64,000 nucleotides of DNA. It comes from Climacteris rufus (Eukaryota; Chordata; Aves; Passeriformes; Climacteridae). Made by a program: the position numbers and the translations under genes. Each line of letters begins with the position of its first letter. The stretch's first letter is position 1. Shown one piece after another: positions 12,791-26,421 of this stretch. Location: positions 6,572-70,571 of the forward strand of contig VZRZ01001932.1 of assembly GCA_013398175.1 (NCBI GenBank), written 5' to 3'. A model generated the notes under the pieces. That model searched no databases. It was given only the letters and a program-made list of their open reading frames with translations, and was not told where the DNA came from.

Positions 12791-14999
12791 AGGACCTTGC
12801 AGGCTGAAAGGAGTCATTGCCTTTGGCACTGGAGAAGTCATTGCAGGATGAAGGGCAAGAGTCTTTAAGGGTGCTCAGACATTACAGAAGGATATTGTTC
12901 AGGGCTTTCTGGAAATGTATGAGACTCATCCTAGGATGCCTGGGGGAAGACCCAAAGATGGGAGAATGGGTTATTCTACCTGGATAAGAGATGAAGCTGC
13001 ATGGAAAGAGAAAAAGAAAAGCATGGGATCATGGAAAATTCATTTTAAAGAGGGTGCCAGGAGGTCCCTGATGAAGACTTCTGATCAAAGCAACATCAGA
13101 AAGTCTGACAGTGGGGTTCAGAACTCTTTAAAACCTGGTCTGGAGAAGCCTCAGGGATGCAGACAATGTATCTTCTCTGGGCACTCTTGTCCCCATAGGG
13201 AAAATGGTTGCCCTTTCTCTCCAGTCTTGTTTCTGACGAGGCCCACTGCTTCTCATCCTATCGTCGTGCACTGCTGTCGAGAGCCTGGCTCCATCTTCTC
13301 AACATGAACGTTGTAGCCTTGCTGCAAAGATCTATTCTAGGCCCTCATGTGGGCACCTGTCCACTGAAAAGCCACTTCCAAACTATTCAGATTCATTTTA
13401 CTCCTTCACCATATGCAGGGCATGGTCTTTTGCAGCTTGCTTTGCCCCAGGGCCCTTTCCTCAGAGTTGTTTTGGTATGTCTAGCTCTGAGAGCGAAGGA
13501 GCTGGGCTGTTTCTGGATCAGACCAAACAACAGGGACAGTTCATTCCAGACTTGGTCACTAGAAGTGGCTGAGCAACTGTCCCTGTCTTGGGAAGACTTG
13601 TAGGAACAAACCAAAGAGAACTGTGCCTTGTCACTTCTTGTTGTCTAGTTTATCTTCTGTGTCAGTGTGTGTTTATATCTCTTGACAATGGCTTATAAGG
13701 AAAATACAAATTTGGATAGTTTGTGGATTTACCTTTTCTAAAGCATCACAAGTATTTTTGTTCAGTGGTATTCAGCATCTCTGCATCTGCATGACTTATT
13801 GTGGTGGTGAGACTAGACAAAGCTACATACTGTGAATTTTCCACTGCTGTCTGGAAACAATCTGTCCAGGATTTCCCTTCAAAACAGGCTCTCAAACACT
13901 GCTCCTGAACTCCTGTTGCTCCAGAGCTTTTTGCTGTGGAAAAATTGTGCTTTGCTTGAAAACCAGTCTCTGTTTGGATTGCTACTGAAAGCCCAGAGGT
14001 TTGCAGCTTTGCTTTTCTGAGAGAGATCAAGCCGAAACATGTGGATCAACCAAAGGACCTAATTTCCTTGGGATGGGTTTTGTGATCCAGGAAACATGTA
14101 GGTAGAAGAGCAGAGAAAGATCTCTCCTGCCTGCCAGCCACAGACATGGGCAGGAGGGAGGAGGAAGAGCAGGATGGAAAGCCCAGATCTCTTCCACATT
14201 TGTCCAGTGCTCAAGCTGTATTGGGTGAAATGGGTCAGGCTCTGGTGAGCTGTCAGGAGATTATGGGTGAAGACCTGCTGTGTCCAAGACCCCTGAGTCC
14301 TCATACTGTCACCAAGACACGACCTGATTTAGCAAAGAGTATCTGAAGGACACAGGGAAGGTAGAGAAAATCTCTGGTAGACTTTAGTGCTGGTTGATCC
14401 AGCACCTTCCCTATACCCACAGCCCTGGGACAGCCCCTGTGTGGGACCCAAAGCTACTCACAGGTGGGCATACAGGAGAGAAGCATTGAAAGAGGCTGCC
14501 TTCACTTAGTGCCTGGAGCTGCTGTACTCCACCAAGCCAAAGGCTGAGGATCAGGACCATGATCCTGCTGGAACCTGCATAGCTTGCATTTGTGCCCACA
14601 GAAGTCCTAGACAAAATGTAAGGGGACAGAGCCTGTGGCTGCTGAAAAGCATCAAGTTCTGGAAGGGTCTCAGTCACTGTGACATAAAACAGTTCCTGGG
14701 AGCCACCCACCATTGTTTGCCCAGCCAGGAAGACAGGTGTCCCAAATGGAGAAAGCCTATTTTACAAGACATTTGGTATCTTGTGGCCTTGCAGGTGGGT
14801 TTAAACCTCAGATGTATCAGATCCTGTGATGAGAAACATGCCTTGTGCACAAGAACCTGGCAATGGACGGCCCAACAATGCAGGTGGGAGAGGTCTGGTG
14901 AACTCCTCAGTGCCAACAGAATGCCATCACTTGGCTCCTCTGAGGGCTCTCAAGGGAGAAGAATAAACCCCTGGTCTCCAGAGGGAAAGTCCTAGGGAT
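12791..14999. other. GC-richer block of unknown origin
   Basis: About 2.2 kb with visibly higher GC than the rest of the non-LTR sequence and an excess of 80-130-codon stop-free frames on both strands (for example 12915-13307 and 13208-13603 plus, 14411-14713 minus). No domain, splice structure or retroelement order was recognised. A 7-bp inverted repeat, GTGCTGG/CCAGCAC, lies at 14387-14405. Possibilities are an old ERV or DNA-transposon remnant, a decayed pseudogene, or a non-coding RNA locus. It starts just after a CR1 and ends at a CR1-like scrap. Confidence 0.35.
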
Positions 15000-15095
15000 G
15001 ACAGCGACTGAGATTGGAAGGAGCATCTGGAGATGCACCACATTCAAGCCAAACCACCTGGGGCACATTGACTAGGACAATATGTGTAGAGCTTA
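15000..15095 (-). mobile_element. Short CR1 3' scrap
   Basis: The plus strand gattggaaggagcatctgga, then ccaaaccacctggggca and gactaggacaatatg, resembles the reverse complement of a CR1 3' end. It is short and diverged, so the assignment is tentative. Confidence 0.4.
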
Positions 15096-16059
15096 GCTCT
15101 GTGTATAAAACCAACGATGGTTGGAAATAACACTAAAATTATTTTTATGCTGTTTAACCTTTAAAAATGAAAGTTTACAATGATACAAGATGTTCAGTGT
15201 TCTTGTAAAGTCACAAAGCCTTATCAATCAGATGGTGAGATGTTCTGGATGTTGAGAGAACAATCCTCCTGAAAATTGCTGGTGATCTGGTGTTGATGAA
15301 TTTAGGGTAAGGTTTGTTTTTCCAGTTTCTTTACTGAAAGTTTTCTTTTCAACTTGTATATGTATGTAGGCTGAGGAAGCAGTCGCGACCATCCCAGCTG
15401 AAGGCCAGATCATTGCTTTGGACTACAAAATGTATTTAAAAAACACTGAGGTTTTGTTTCCTTACAGTTGTTCTAGGCAGACCTAAAGAAAAAGGAAACA
15501 TAATAACTTTTTCAGCTCTTTCAGGTTTGATTTAAATCCCTCCACAAACCTTGTTTAGAATGTCATGTTCTTGCTCATATTTTATCTTCCATATTGTCTC
15601 TTAGCTTAATCCTTTTTTTCCTTTTTTTCTTTTTTTTTTCTTGGTTTGGTTTTTTTTTTTTTTTTTTGCAAAAGTGGAGCAATGAAAAGCCAATCTTAAG
15701 TCTAGAAGAAAAGGTCATTAGACACAGCATTTTAGGCAGTCAGCTTCAACACTCAGTTGTCATTTAAATTTTTACATTTTTCCTCTGTTTCTGAATTCTG
15801 TATATTCTTCCCAGCTAAAATTTTATATTGGTGAATCTTCATAGATGTTTTTTCATCTACTGCTGAGCATGCTTGTAGCACCTTACCACAAGTTCATTAG
15901 GGCCATCTTCCCATTTTTTCCTAGCCAGTAAACATGATTGAAGCTTGTTTGAAATGCTTTCCCTTCTTTCTTCACCTTTGTAAACAAAACTAGTTGGACA
16001 AGGACTTTTTTGTGCTGCTGGTATTACCTGCTGTTATTTCACAGATGACTAGCTATAAC
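15096..16059. other. Unassigned stretch with T-rich tract
   Basis: AT-rich sequence without a recognised gene. A T-rich low-complexity run occupies about 15609-15668. Confidence 0.5.
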
Positions 16060-16540
16060 ACACATAATATGATGAAGACTTCATCTTAAATTTTCTTTAC
16101 ATATTCAAATATTTAAACCCTTTTTTTGTTTGTCATTTTGGAAGTGCTCTAACTGGAAAACAGTCTCCCTTACCCAAACTAATTTAAGCTAATTCAGGAA
16201 AAGCAGATGGTTTCTTCACCTGTGCATCACAAAGAGTCTGACTGTGTGCTTATTCCTTGCACTGATGACAAGACTTTTGGGTTACTCTCATGGCTTCATT
16301 TCTAGATCCAAGTCAGGCAAGACAGTGCTGAGGCATTTGGTTTATCAAAACTAAGATGTGACACTTCAGGATACAAACATGCAGCTGTGTGCCCTGACAA
16401 CTTTTGAAGCTGAACAGCAAAGTACCTATGGAATTTAGGCAAAGTACCTGATGGTTGACAGAGGTTTTTCAATGTCATTTAGAGGCTGGAGTGGGTCTCA
16501 TTTGTCACCTTACACTACATTCAGCTAAGTCCACTTTTGG
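16060..16540. repeat. Direct long-range duplication, copy 2
   Basis: Partner of 6108-6609 in the same orientation. It lacks about 22 bases present in copy 1; the junction is near 16164. The section 16165-16340 is identical to 6232-6407. Differences elsewhere are mostly transitions. Flanking sequence on both sides is unrelated to that around copy 1. Confidence 0.88.
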
Positions 16541-18277
16541 TCTATTTTGGGTCTAGCCTAGATGCAAAACTCCATGTTAGGGAATCCTATATAAGAACAG
16601 CTTCACAAACAGTGATGAAGAAAGTAATATATGATTGCCTTGACAATATTAGTAATGGCCACACTAGATGATCATGCAGCCTTTTGTAGACCACATTCTT
16701 AGAAATCTATTTCTTCACAGGTATTGTAAATTTAACCAAGTATCAGTCATCCTATTAGTTACTTAATACAAAATGTAGCATAAAACCAGCCTTTGAATTG
16801 TGGAGCCTAGCCTGGAGCCTGGAGCCCAGGCTTTCACACAGGTAACTGTACTGAAAATTATTTTTCTGGCACCCAGAGTATGCCTTAAATATTTAGCCTG
16901 ATTAGTGTGTTTGCTAATTCTGTAATGCTCTATGATAACAGTTTTTATGGTCTTGTAAATTTTAATTTAAAAAAAAAAACACCTGGATAATGTAAATAAA
17001 AAGTGGATATGATATTTCTGCAAAATATTTTAAAAGTTTTCAAGAAGATCATGTTCAAAGTCTCACTGCAAAGTACTAAACTTATTCCAATTCTATTTGT
17101 AATGGGAATAAGGATATTGTGCACAGCTCCTAATTAATTTCCCTGTAAAGCTTTATAAATCAATCAAAAGTCAGGAGAGACCAAAAGTCAGGAGAGATCA
17201 ATGAAAGGGTAACCAAAAAGTAGTGCTGAAGCTACTTAACTATTTAAACTCCTAGGTAAAACAACTAAAATTTCTTTTCTAAGACTTACTGTCTATTTAC
17301 AGTGCTTTTCCACTCAGTCATGTTAATATATGATACAGCTACCTATGCATATTTTACCTTTGTTAACATAAATAGAACTTATTAGTTCATCTGAAATCTA
17401 AGTTCATTAACATAAGCTGTCATTATGCCAGAAAAATGAATTGGATTCCACATTCATTTTGTAACTACAACTATACACTTGTAAATATTTAAATTATTTA
17501 CTATAAGTACAAAATTAGTATTAGAATCCTTGCAGACATCACTTTTATCAAGTCTTTTCAACATGGGGATGGATCAGAATAAAATTTATGGACTTTTTTT
17601 AGTAGAAGACAGGGAGATTTTTATTTTGATGGACATTATTGGAATATGAGTTTTAGATACTATGGAGCAAAGAGCTTCCCCAATTTCTCAGACTACACAT
17701 ATGCTTCTTTTAGCGTCTGCAATGGTTAGGCTTAAGAAGCCAATAACTTTCTGCACACTGGTAGATGCTGTTAGTGATAAATATGACAGAACAGATTTTT
17801 TTTCCCTATATTATGCATTTTACTTCTTTGTATTTCTTAAATATTGTTGCCTCACTTCCATTAAGCTGAATAGAACAGGCATTTAGGATGACTGAACATG
17901 TAAAATGACTAGGTTCTGGGTGTTTCTCACAATGCAAGAAACAGCTCAGTTTTACAACTTGAGTGAGTTGTGCACTACAGTTTTCGTCTTCCTGTACTAC
18001 CACTCCCTAGAGGTTAAATCCATTTAGAAGCAATTCTCAGAGAATGAAAAAGATACATCTGTGGTGGGGTCCTTGTAGAGAGAAGAAAACATAAAGCTGT
18101 ATGCATTTCTCTCTTGTATCTGTGATACATCTGACTATGGCAAGAGAATTTTGAGCACTTGTTGAATTAAAAACTGCCTCATCCAGCTGTTCTCATGAAA
18201 GACGTGTGGCTTCTAAGAGTCATGCAGAACTAAAACCCTACTTAAACATTGCTGGGGACTGAAAGCCTCTAATTCAA
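16541..18277. other. AT-rich stretch with two small local repeats
   Basis: No gene was recognised. Small repeats: GGAGCC-type units around 16801-16829, and a 17-bp tandem pair, caaaagtcaggagaga plus a spacer base, at 17165-17197. Confidence 0.55.
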
Positions 18278-18371
18278 ATCACAAAATCATAGAATCCTTG
18301 AGGTTAGAAAAGACCACTAAGATGATAAAGTCCAACAATCAACCTAGCACTACCACCATGTTCACCATTAA
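18278..18371 (-). mobile_element. CR1 extreme 3' end fragment
   Basis: The plus strand shows atcacaaaatcatagaatcc, then gaggttagaaaagaccacta, agtccaacaatcaacctagc and actaccaccatgttcacc. This is the reverse complement of the CR1 3' terminus including two octamer tail repeats. Only about 95 bp are present, a typical 5'-truncated copy. Confidence 0.85.
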
Positions 18372-21300
18372 ATGGCAAAAGTGAAATACAGTTAGGGTGG
18401 GTATAAAATGCATGACCTGTTTTCCTAGAATAAAAATAAAATAATAAAATAAAAACTATATTAATACATTTTTAAAATACAAATAAAAAAAGAGGATCTG
18501 ATTTCTGCTTTCATTAATTAAAATCTCATGGCCCGTCAAATGTATGCAGAAATCAAAACAAATCAACACAGTCCATTTGTGTCAACAAAGCTATCTGATT
18601 CATGCAATCTGAGAAACACTTTAGATTAATTCATTTCGTTTTGAAAGATCTGTTAACAAAAAAATTAATAGTCAGTGGAAAAATGATTTGGAACTCTTGC
18701 TTTTCTAAATGTCTCCATCCACTGATGTCTAGTTAGGCTTTGCATTTTAGCATAAATATACCCTCACACAGTGCTAGACAGGACTGATGATTAGGTCATA
18801 CACTCGAGATACAGGCACAATTCTCTTGGGAGAATCAACATGTGTTTTACATTTGTCACAAACTGGTGTAAAACTACACTGCAGTGATGCTGGTGTTGTC
18901 TTCCTCCTTACTCTTACACTCCTGCAGTCCCATGGGCATAGGCATCACTAAGCATGCTCAAGGTAATGTTCAGCTCAAGATAATAATGGAATAGTATCTT
19001 TGTACCCTCGAGTAAATATTGAGCTCAGTCTATTTTATATATTACTTATATCCCAACACATCTTTGTCAGATGGCCCAACAAGGGATATGCACAAGCATC
19101 TAAACTGTGAATCATGATAAAATTTGAAAATTAATATTTTAGAATCTTTTCAGGCATGCCCACATGCCATTCATTACAAATACTTCCATATCTAAGTGTA
19201 AACATTGTGGAGTATTTTAGAGTTTCAGCTTGTGATTTTTGTATTTGTATTGAGCTATTTAGACAGATAAATCCTTTCTGTTGATATGGTTGTTGCAATT
19301 TACTGAAAAATAAATAAGATGTTACTCTGTGAATGATACTTTGCCCTTCAAGATGATTATTAAATGAAGATATAAAAATGAGATTATCTCCACCTTTATG
19401 ACTAATGTATTAGAACATCTATAGTCTTTCTGTGCTGCTTTTCTGACCTGTCTTCAGTCAGTTTTACAAGCAACTGATGAAACATCTGTCTTTGTCAATG
19501 GGGAAATAAGATGGTTCTTGACATTGGGGTTTTCTCATTGATTAAATTGTCACGGTGTGTTCACAACCTAAATACTGCCTTCTAGTCATTGTCTTTTTCT
19601 TGTGTGGAAAATGACCTTTGTGAATAATTGCATGCCCCAGATGTGTCAAAATGGGGCGGATGCAGCAATCCAAAATAGTAACACCATAGAAAATATTTGT
19701 CTACTGATTACCTTGTAAACTTGGGGGAGGAACAAAAAAGAACCAGACACAGTTTTTTCCAGTTTATCATTGAAAAATAATTTAAGATGCATTTAAGAAT
19801 TTTTATTTCTTCTTTGTATTTTGCTTTAGAATATTTTAGTGATTGCCTTGTATTGTTTGTAACTATAAGTTTAAAAACTTATTTGAACCACAGGTCGTCA
19901 CTGCAAAAGTCTGTTTTTTAACTACCTATATGCTTCTATTTGTGGGGCCATCAAAGAGTTATAGAAAATTTATAATTTTAGAACTACTATATGTTTTGCC
20001 AATATAGAAACATCCTGAAGAGTCACTATTTTGAGTGGGAATTTCTGTAGTGTAGTGTATTCTGGCTATACTCCAGCACATTTCAATTTATCATCTGTCC
20101 TGTGGGACTTAAATGTCAGTGAAATTATATCAAATTTCTTCCTTAAGATTGCTGAATTATCCACAGTCAGATCTGAGCAATACTTTGCAATTAATAATTC
20201 TTCCCTGAAAATAATTTGCCTGATGCAATTAAAGACTTTCCTTGAAACTTTGTTGACTTAACAGAAACTTCACAAAAACAAAGCAGATGGGTAGGTTGGA
20301 AGGCTTGAGTGAGCGCTTGTTTTAATGCCTATTCACATACCAGTCCAATGACTGACACGTGGTTTCCCTGGCTCCCTGAAATCCCACCTGTCCGGGTGTT
20401 GGCTGCCCGAGTGCCTGGGAGCTCTAACTAAGTTATAGTACAACTAATAATATACAGGAATGCCATGGCTCCATGGATAAGCTAGGTTTCATTGTTTCCT
20501 GGGCAGACCATTTCTTGGCTGACTGTGTATTTTTCTGTATCTCTGCCCAGAAAACAGGCATGTTCCCAGTTCCCCAAGCTAGTTGGGCAGATCTAGATTG
20601 CTGATCTACAAATGACAGGAACTGTGGATTCTGCCTTCTCTGAAACAAGTTTTTCTCAAAACATTACTTTGTTAAAAATTCAACTTTTACATTCTTCAGT
20701 CTGATTCAAAATTTTTAAAAAATGCACCAAATTCTAAAATTTCTACAGTGTGAAAACTCAAATTCCAGAATCAAATGACATTTGAAAGAATAAAGGAATT
20801 GATTACAATATGTAAAAGCTAGAATCAAACAAGTAATCAAACTAGGTAAAAATTAAAGGCATTTCTATTTAGGAAGGAAAATCACAACTACTCCTATAAA
20901 TGTGGAGGAAAATTCAGAGTTGTAAATTAATTGTGACTGCAAAGTCACATGGTAACCATGTACAGACAGTTCACAGGTCTTCCATGTTGTTACATCTCCA
21001 GAAAATTATATATTTATTCCTGTCAACGATACTAGAACAGAATTTTGTATGCAGCAGTGAAGTAGAAAAATATCTAAGAAAAATTTCTTCATATGCATAT
21101 AGTGCCTCTGGTTCTACGTACCAGAGATGCACATACACATGCCACTATCACAAGAATCAAACATCAGTAAAGTAATTCTTGCTCTTCTTTTGTATGTCCT
21201 AGACCAGGATCGATGTTTACTTCTGAGAGAACCAGATAGCCCAGAGAACATCTTAAGAACCTGCCTCATTCAGAATACAAGACAGAAAACAACTCTCCAT

Positions 21301-22409
21301 CTTATTTAGGAGTATCATCTGCTCGGAAGATAAGCAGCAAAACTAATAATATAAAAAATATTTTCCTAAATCCTATTATTTATTGGCATAATTTATAGAA
21401 AGACAGGGATATTTCATAAAGCAACTGAATGACAAAAGATATCAAAGAATATTTTTATTTTGCAGATCTGATTGCTGGCTAAATTTGCAAATAAGTATGC
21501 TTCTCATGTGTAAAATTTTGGGGGTAAAACACCAAAACAATTAAAAGTTGAGATATTGCCTCACTGATGTTTTAGTTCATGGTCCACTGAGTAGAGGAAG
21601 TATATTCAGTCAATCAAGCAGAAATGATAATGCCATATATATGCTATCATGTTAGGTTTTACTTGGATTCCAGCTTTTCTGTTTAATCTTTGGCAATACG
21701 GAAGAATTCCAGCAGTTTTTATCTGTGTGAAATGAAGGAGTTACAGTGATGACCAAATTTTAACACATTCTGGTGGATAGGGCCTCTTAGGCCTCTTCAC
21801 CTGCACAGCATTTTCTGATCCAGACCTGGCTCCTAGAGATGACAACAAAAGGTATGTTGTTTCCAGACTTGACTTGTTGATGCTAAACTTGCCCTTATAA
21901 CCTTAGAAAATACTTTGTAGGGGAAAGAGGAGATAGGGGACACGTGGGGTGGGGGGGCAGGGATCCAGCACTATCTGTTCTAAGGCTGCCATCAGCTTAA
22001 GGCTTCAAAGTGCTGACAAGACAGTAGTCATTACCTTGCTCACTCTGTGAGAAGTATCACTAATACCTCAGTAGTTCTGTACTCCTGATGTGACCTGACA
22101 TCCTCATAAATATGAACTGCGGCAGAGCACTCAGTCCATGGTACCAGAATGAGTAACTCCACACTACATTGACAAAATTAGCCACACAAGCAACATTATA
22201 ACTAATCAGGGATGCACCTAAGGAAAATAACATTTATAGAGTAGACATTCTCAGGTATATTTGGACTTGACTGTTATTCAATAGGAAGTTTTTAAGGTAC
22301 TAAATCCTTAAGTAGGATATGGCTAGATGAGATTCAGTCACCTGTTCACTCAAATTAACTGGCAGGACTCAGATACAAATAATCCAGAAGAGAACTGTGA
22401 AGACTTGTT
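18372..22409. other. AT-rich stretch, nothing identified
   Basis: No gene, RNA gene or repeat family was recognised. A slightly GC-richer patch at about 20330-20430 and G-runs near 21950 were noted without an assignment. Confidence 0.45.
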
Positions 22410-22417
22410 TATTGAAG

Positions 22418-22555
22418 GAAAAAAAAAAAAAAAAAAAAAAAAAGGAAGAGGGAAAGAAAAAAAAAAAAAANNNNNNNNAGAAAAAAAATTGGGAGACTTT
22501 TTTTTTGAAAAAAAAAAAAAAAAAAAAAAAAAGAGAGAGAGAGAGAGAGAGAATT
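22418..22555. repeat. Purine low-complexity tract spanning an assembly gap
   Basis: Poly-A runs, an AGGGAAAG-type segment, eight N at 22471-22478, a second poly-A run, then an (AG)n microsatellite to about 22552. Overlapping frames here encode only lysine/glutamate repeats and are artefacts. The gap is probably a failure to resolve this tract, so its true length is unknown. Confidence 0.95.
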
Positions 22556-25312
22556 AAAATGCTAAGAAAAAGGGATAAATTTATGTATAGTGATGAATTT
22601 ATATATAGTGATGCAGTTGGTGGAGGAGGGAAAGGGGAGGAGGGGAAAAGTACAGCTTATTTGAAAACAGTAACCAACTAATTTAGATATTGTGAAGAAA
22701 AAGCACATTTATTGGGATTTTTAGTGGTTATATGTAAAGGTCAAATTAGCTCTAACCTTACAGAGATCTCTGCAATCATTCTGTAACAAATATGGTATTT
22801 GTCCAGCTTTTCGGTGCAGAATGCATCTCATTCTTAAAGCATGATAAAATGGATTGGTACTTTGACACATAGACAATATCTGTGAATAGTATTTTCTAGA
22901 AGTTGTATGGAATAGGGGCATAACACATGCTCTTCTTGTTTTCATTTTAACATTAAAATACCAAAGTCATCTAACATTTTCTTAGTAGCAAATAATGTAC
23001 GACTTAAATTCTACTTTAGCTCTGTGCTTATAATGTACCTACTGACAAGAAATTGATTCTTAAATTCTGTAGTCCAACACTCAGAAAATAGAATGTAACT
23101 TTTATACCAGTCCTTTGTTTTTAGAAGTCATTTATGGGAGTCTTAAAAGGCTAAAAGCTTTTCTTGTTGATTTGGTACATATTCTGCATAGAGATTATTT
23201 ACATGTGAAATGCTGCCTCAAGTCTATTTGATTGTATTCTTGTAGAAAAATGTGTATTGGAGCTCTTTGACTGAGGAAGACTTAAAAATATCTGAGTTCT
23301 CATTTCTATTGCTGGAATTTGGCCACTGCTTTAGCAGTAATCCTTTAAAAATTATATGGAACTAATTAATTACTTCGTCTTCTGTGCATTTTAGTACAGT
23401 CTGAAGGTTCTGGTTCATCTTCCTCCCTATCAATAATATTTCACTGAATGTAAATGCTGCATTAGTAACAATGTGGTTTTACTACATCTGTACTTCAAGC
23501 ATAGAAGAGCTGAACTTTTTGGGTGACGTTCAGGTACAACACTCTATAGATTCAATAGGGTGCTGTATTGCATCGAGGTGAAGAATAATGCTTCTTGTTT
23601 CCAAAGGAGACTGGTTTTTACTCTTCCATTAGTATCCCTACTGATATCTATTTCAGTATTATGTCGTTCCTTAAATGCTGCTGGGTTTGTCCATCACTTC
23701 TTGTATCCGTGAATCCGATAATAAATGACACAAGACATGTTCTTTAGAAATTTTTCTCTTTGGAATAAGCTCTCATTCTAGAATATTTCAGAGCAGTGTT
23801 TCTGCTTTGATTCTATTTTTGTATCATACCCGAAACAATTATTATCTCATCTCTATCACAATTCAAAGAAATATCAATTATAATATTTTGCTTAAGAATG
23901 AATTTTCTTTCATTTTCAGAAGGTCACAAATCAGCTAGGGGTAAGAAAATCATATGTCATGGCTAATTCCTAGAGGCATGTTGAACTGATTGCAATATCT
24001 CTTGCATACCAACATAAGAAAGTAAGCAAAAAAGAAAAAGGTGGTTTCTTAAAGGAGAAAGGAGTAAGACGGAGTATGCAGATGAGAAACTGTTCATTAT
24101 TCTGGGGGTCTAATTGTAATTCAAAACACATTTATTGGTCTACATAAAAAATAAATGACACTAAAAAACCCCAAAGTGAAACAACAGCAATAACAACAAA
24201 TATAACAATAGCGTAATCCATAACCTTAGGATGTGAGTTTAACACCTGAGTTGCTAATGCGATTGAGTAAATTTTTAGGCTGCATTTAGTTTATGGGATG
24301 CAGGTTACCCAGTCCTATCTACTGCCAAATAAATGAATAGATTTCTTCATAAAAATTGTCTTGCGGCATGGGGGTCCTCTGCTTTCCTGAAGGGGGTCTA
24401 ACATAGAGTCCTGTGAATTATTTTCTTTCCTCTACAGAGGCCATTGTTCTTTCTGAGCAATGAAAACCTTTCAAATCACCCTTATAATGGTAAAACTTTG
24501 AGTGTTAGTGGGATTGCAATTTGATGGTATGGTAAACTTTAGATGACAAGTATAATCAGAACAAATGGCATAAATCCCTTCTTTTCATTACCTTTGAGTT
24601 TTCTTGCTCATGGGTCTGTGCTGTGTGAGTATTCTCACTACAACTTTGTGACATGTGTTCCCTACTCCTATTACCATGTTGACAGTTATCATTGCTGAAA
24701 TTCATGTAGGGCAGTATCTGTGAATAAGAAACTAGCTGATAATATGGTAACCAAAGAAAAGGAAGTGTTTGCTTACTGCACTGGAGAAGCAGAAGCATTT
24801 AGCTGAATTGACAGCTACTGTTGCATCCAACTTTTACTACTTCAAGGGATTCAATAAAATGCTAAAATATTGTACAACATAATTCCGTGTATCTATTAAA
24901 AGCAGCTCTCCTTTTTCAATCATGTATTTTTAAAAAAGTACATAAACAAACATAGAAAAGCATTAAAAAGCCACATGAATAGAGAAAGCAACTGTTCACA
25001 AATGAGCAGAATGAATGTTTTCTACAAATAAGAAAAATTATTACTATTTGAGATACCAAATAAGAATACCATGCTATATGAGCAGTTTCAAAGACAGAGA
25101 AATCTATGGTGGCTTAACAGTGGTCTCTCTGGCTTCTAACAGGGTCAGTTGAAACAAAAGAGACAAACATTCTTTTATTACTACCAGTCATTTGCCGAAA
25201 AAGTAAAATCAGCTGACTTAAGCTTCTGCTGGGTGTTCAACAATATACATTATGACTGTAAGTGTATATAATGTCCTAGAGACAAGATCTTCAGAACAAT
25301 TTAGTGCTACTC
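22556..25312. other. AT-rich stretch, nothing identified
   Basis: No gene or repeat family was recognised on either strand. Confidence 0.5.
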
Positions 25313-26416
25313 TGTCGTGGTTTAGCCCTGGCTGACTGCCAAAGCTTCCATGAGAGCCGCTTTTCCCCCTTCCCCCTCCCTCTACAGACAGATGGGGAAA
25401 GGAAAGCTCAGATAAGGACACTGAGAGAGAAGAAAACTCCCTAATTACTACAATAGGCTAAAACAGGCTCAAAACTTATAAGTGATAAAGTGATTTATTA
25501 CAGAGTTAAAGGAGCAAGCAAAAACTTTTTAAACACACTTTCTCTTCTCTTCCCCCCACCTGCAGCAGCCCACAGCCCTCCCTCCTGCCCTCAGAAAGAA
25601 AGGAGGACCAGGGTTTTGTTTCTTAGTCAGTTCATTCCTCAGATGTTTTCTCTTCTCAGCAAAATATCTGAAGGGGAGTTTGCGTTTTTTCTTCTCGTCT
25701 TTCTCCCTGCTCAAAGGCACTGTGGCAAATCTGCAGAAATCACGTTCTTCCTTTTGGCAGGCAGCCTGCCCGGCTCTGCCTGTTTTCTCTCTTTCTTTCT
25801 GTCCTCCCAGAGCTGAGCTGGTCCCTTTTAGGGTGGGAATAAAACCAGGCTTTTTTAACTTAAATGACTCCCTTTGGTTTCCAGGAGCAAAGGCCTCATT
25901 AATCATGTCAATTCCCATCAGACCACAGTCTCTCCTGTACGAGGTCACTCCCTTCTGCCCTGTAGTGGGGTGGATCTTGGCTCCTTCATGGACCCTCAGG
26001 TTGTGGGGAAACACTGCATTTGATGCAGTCCCTTACCACAGGCCACGAAGATGTTTCAGCTCCAATGATTAAAGGACCTCCTCCTCCTCCCTCCTTCTTC
26101 TTGGCTGGCTTTGCTGGTGTCCATATCTGTTGTTTTTTACATGCTGTACTCCTTGCTTCCCTGCCTATCTAAAACTACATGACTACATGGCTCTACCTAC
26201 AATGGCGCACACATGCCTACTCCCGAGTTTGCTTCTTAAATATGTTGTCACAGAGGCGTTATCTTCCTTCCTAATTGACCCAGCTGTAGCTAACAACACA
26301 TCTATCAGAGATAGGCCCTGGCTGGACAGCCATGGAAGCTTCCGGCAGCTTATTACAGGAGCCATCTTTTGGCCCCTACCACACCCAAAAAGCCAGACCC
26401 CCCTCAAACTACCACA
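25313..26416 (-). mobile_element. Long LTR, type C, complete copy
   Basis: A 1104-bp GC-richer element. On the plus strand it opens TGTCGTGGTTTAGCCCTGG and ends ...AAACTACCACA, giving TG...CA ends. Flanking pentamers TACTC (25308-25312) and TGCTC (26417-26421) match at four of five positions, consistent with a decayed 5-bp duplication. In the minus sense AATAAA reads at 25494-25499, leaving a U5 of roughly 170 bp. The two other type C copies (1-276 and 37867-38317) match its 3' and 5' parts respectively, which confirms element and orientation. Frames such as 25529-26014 are by-products of its composition. No internal retroviral sequence adjoins it. Confidence 0.8.
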
Positions 26417-26421
26417 TGCTC

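Noticed and set aside
22327..22681. Lysine/glutamate-rich frames
   Set aside because: They run across poly-A and (AG)n sequence and the N gap.
25529..26014. 161-codon minus-strand frame within LTR C
   Set aside because: It lies wholly inside an LTR, has an opposite-strand open frame, and shows no recognisable domain.
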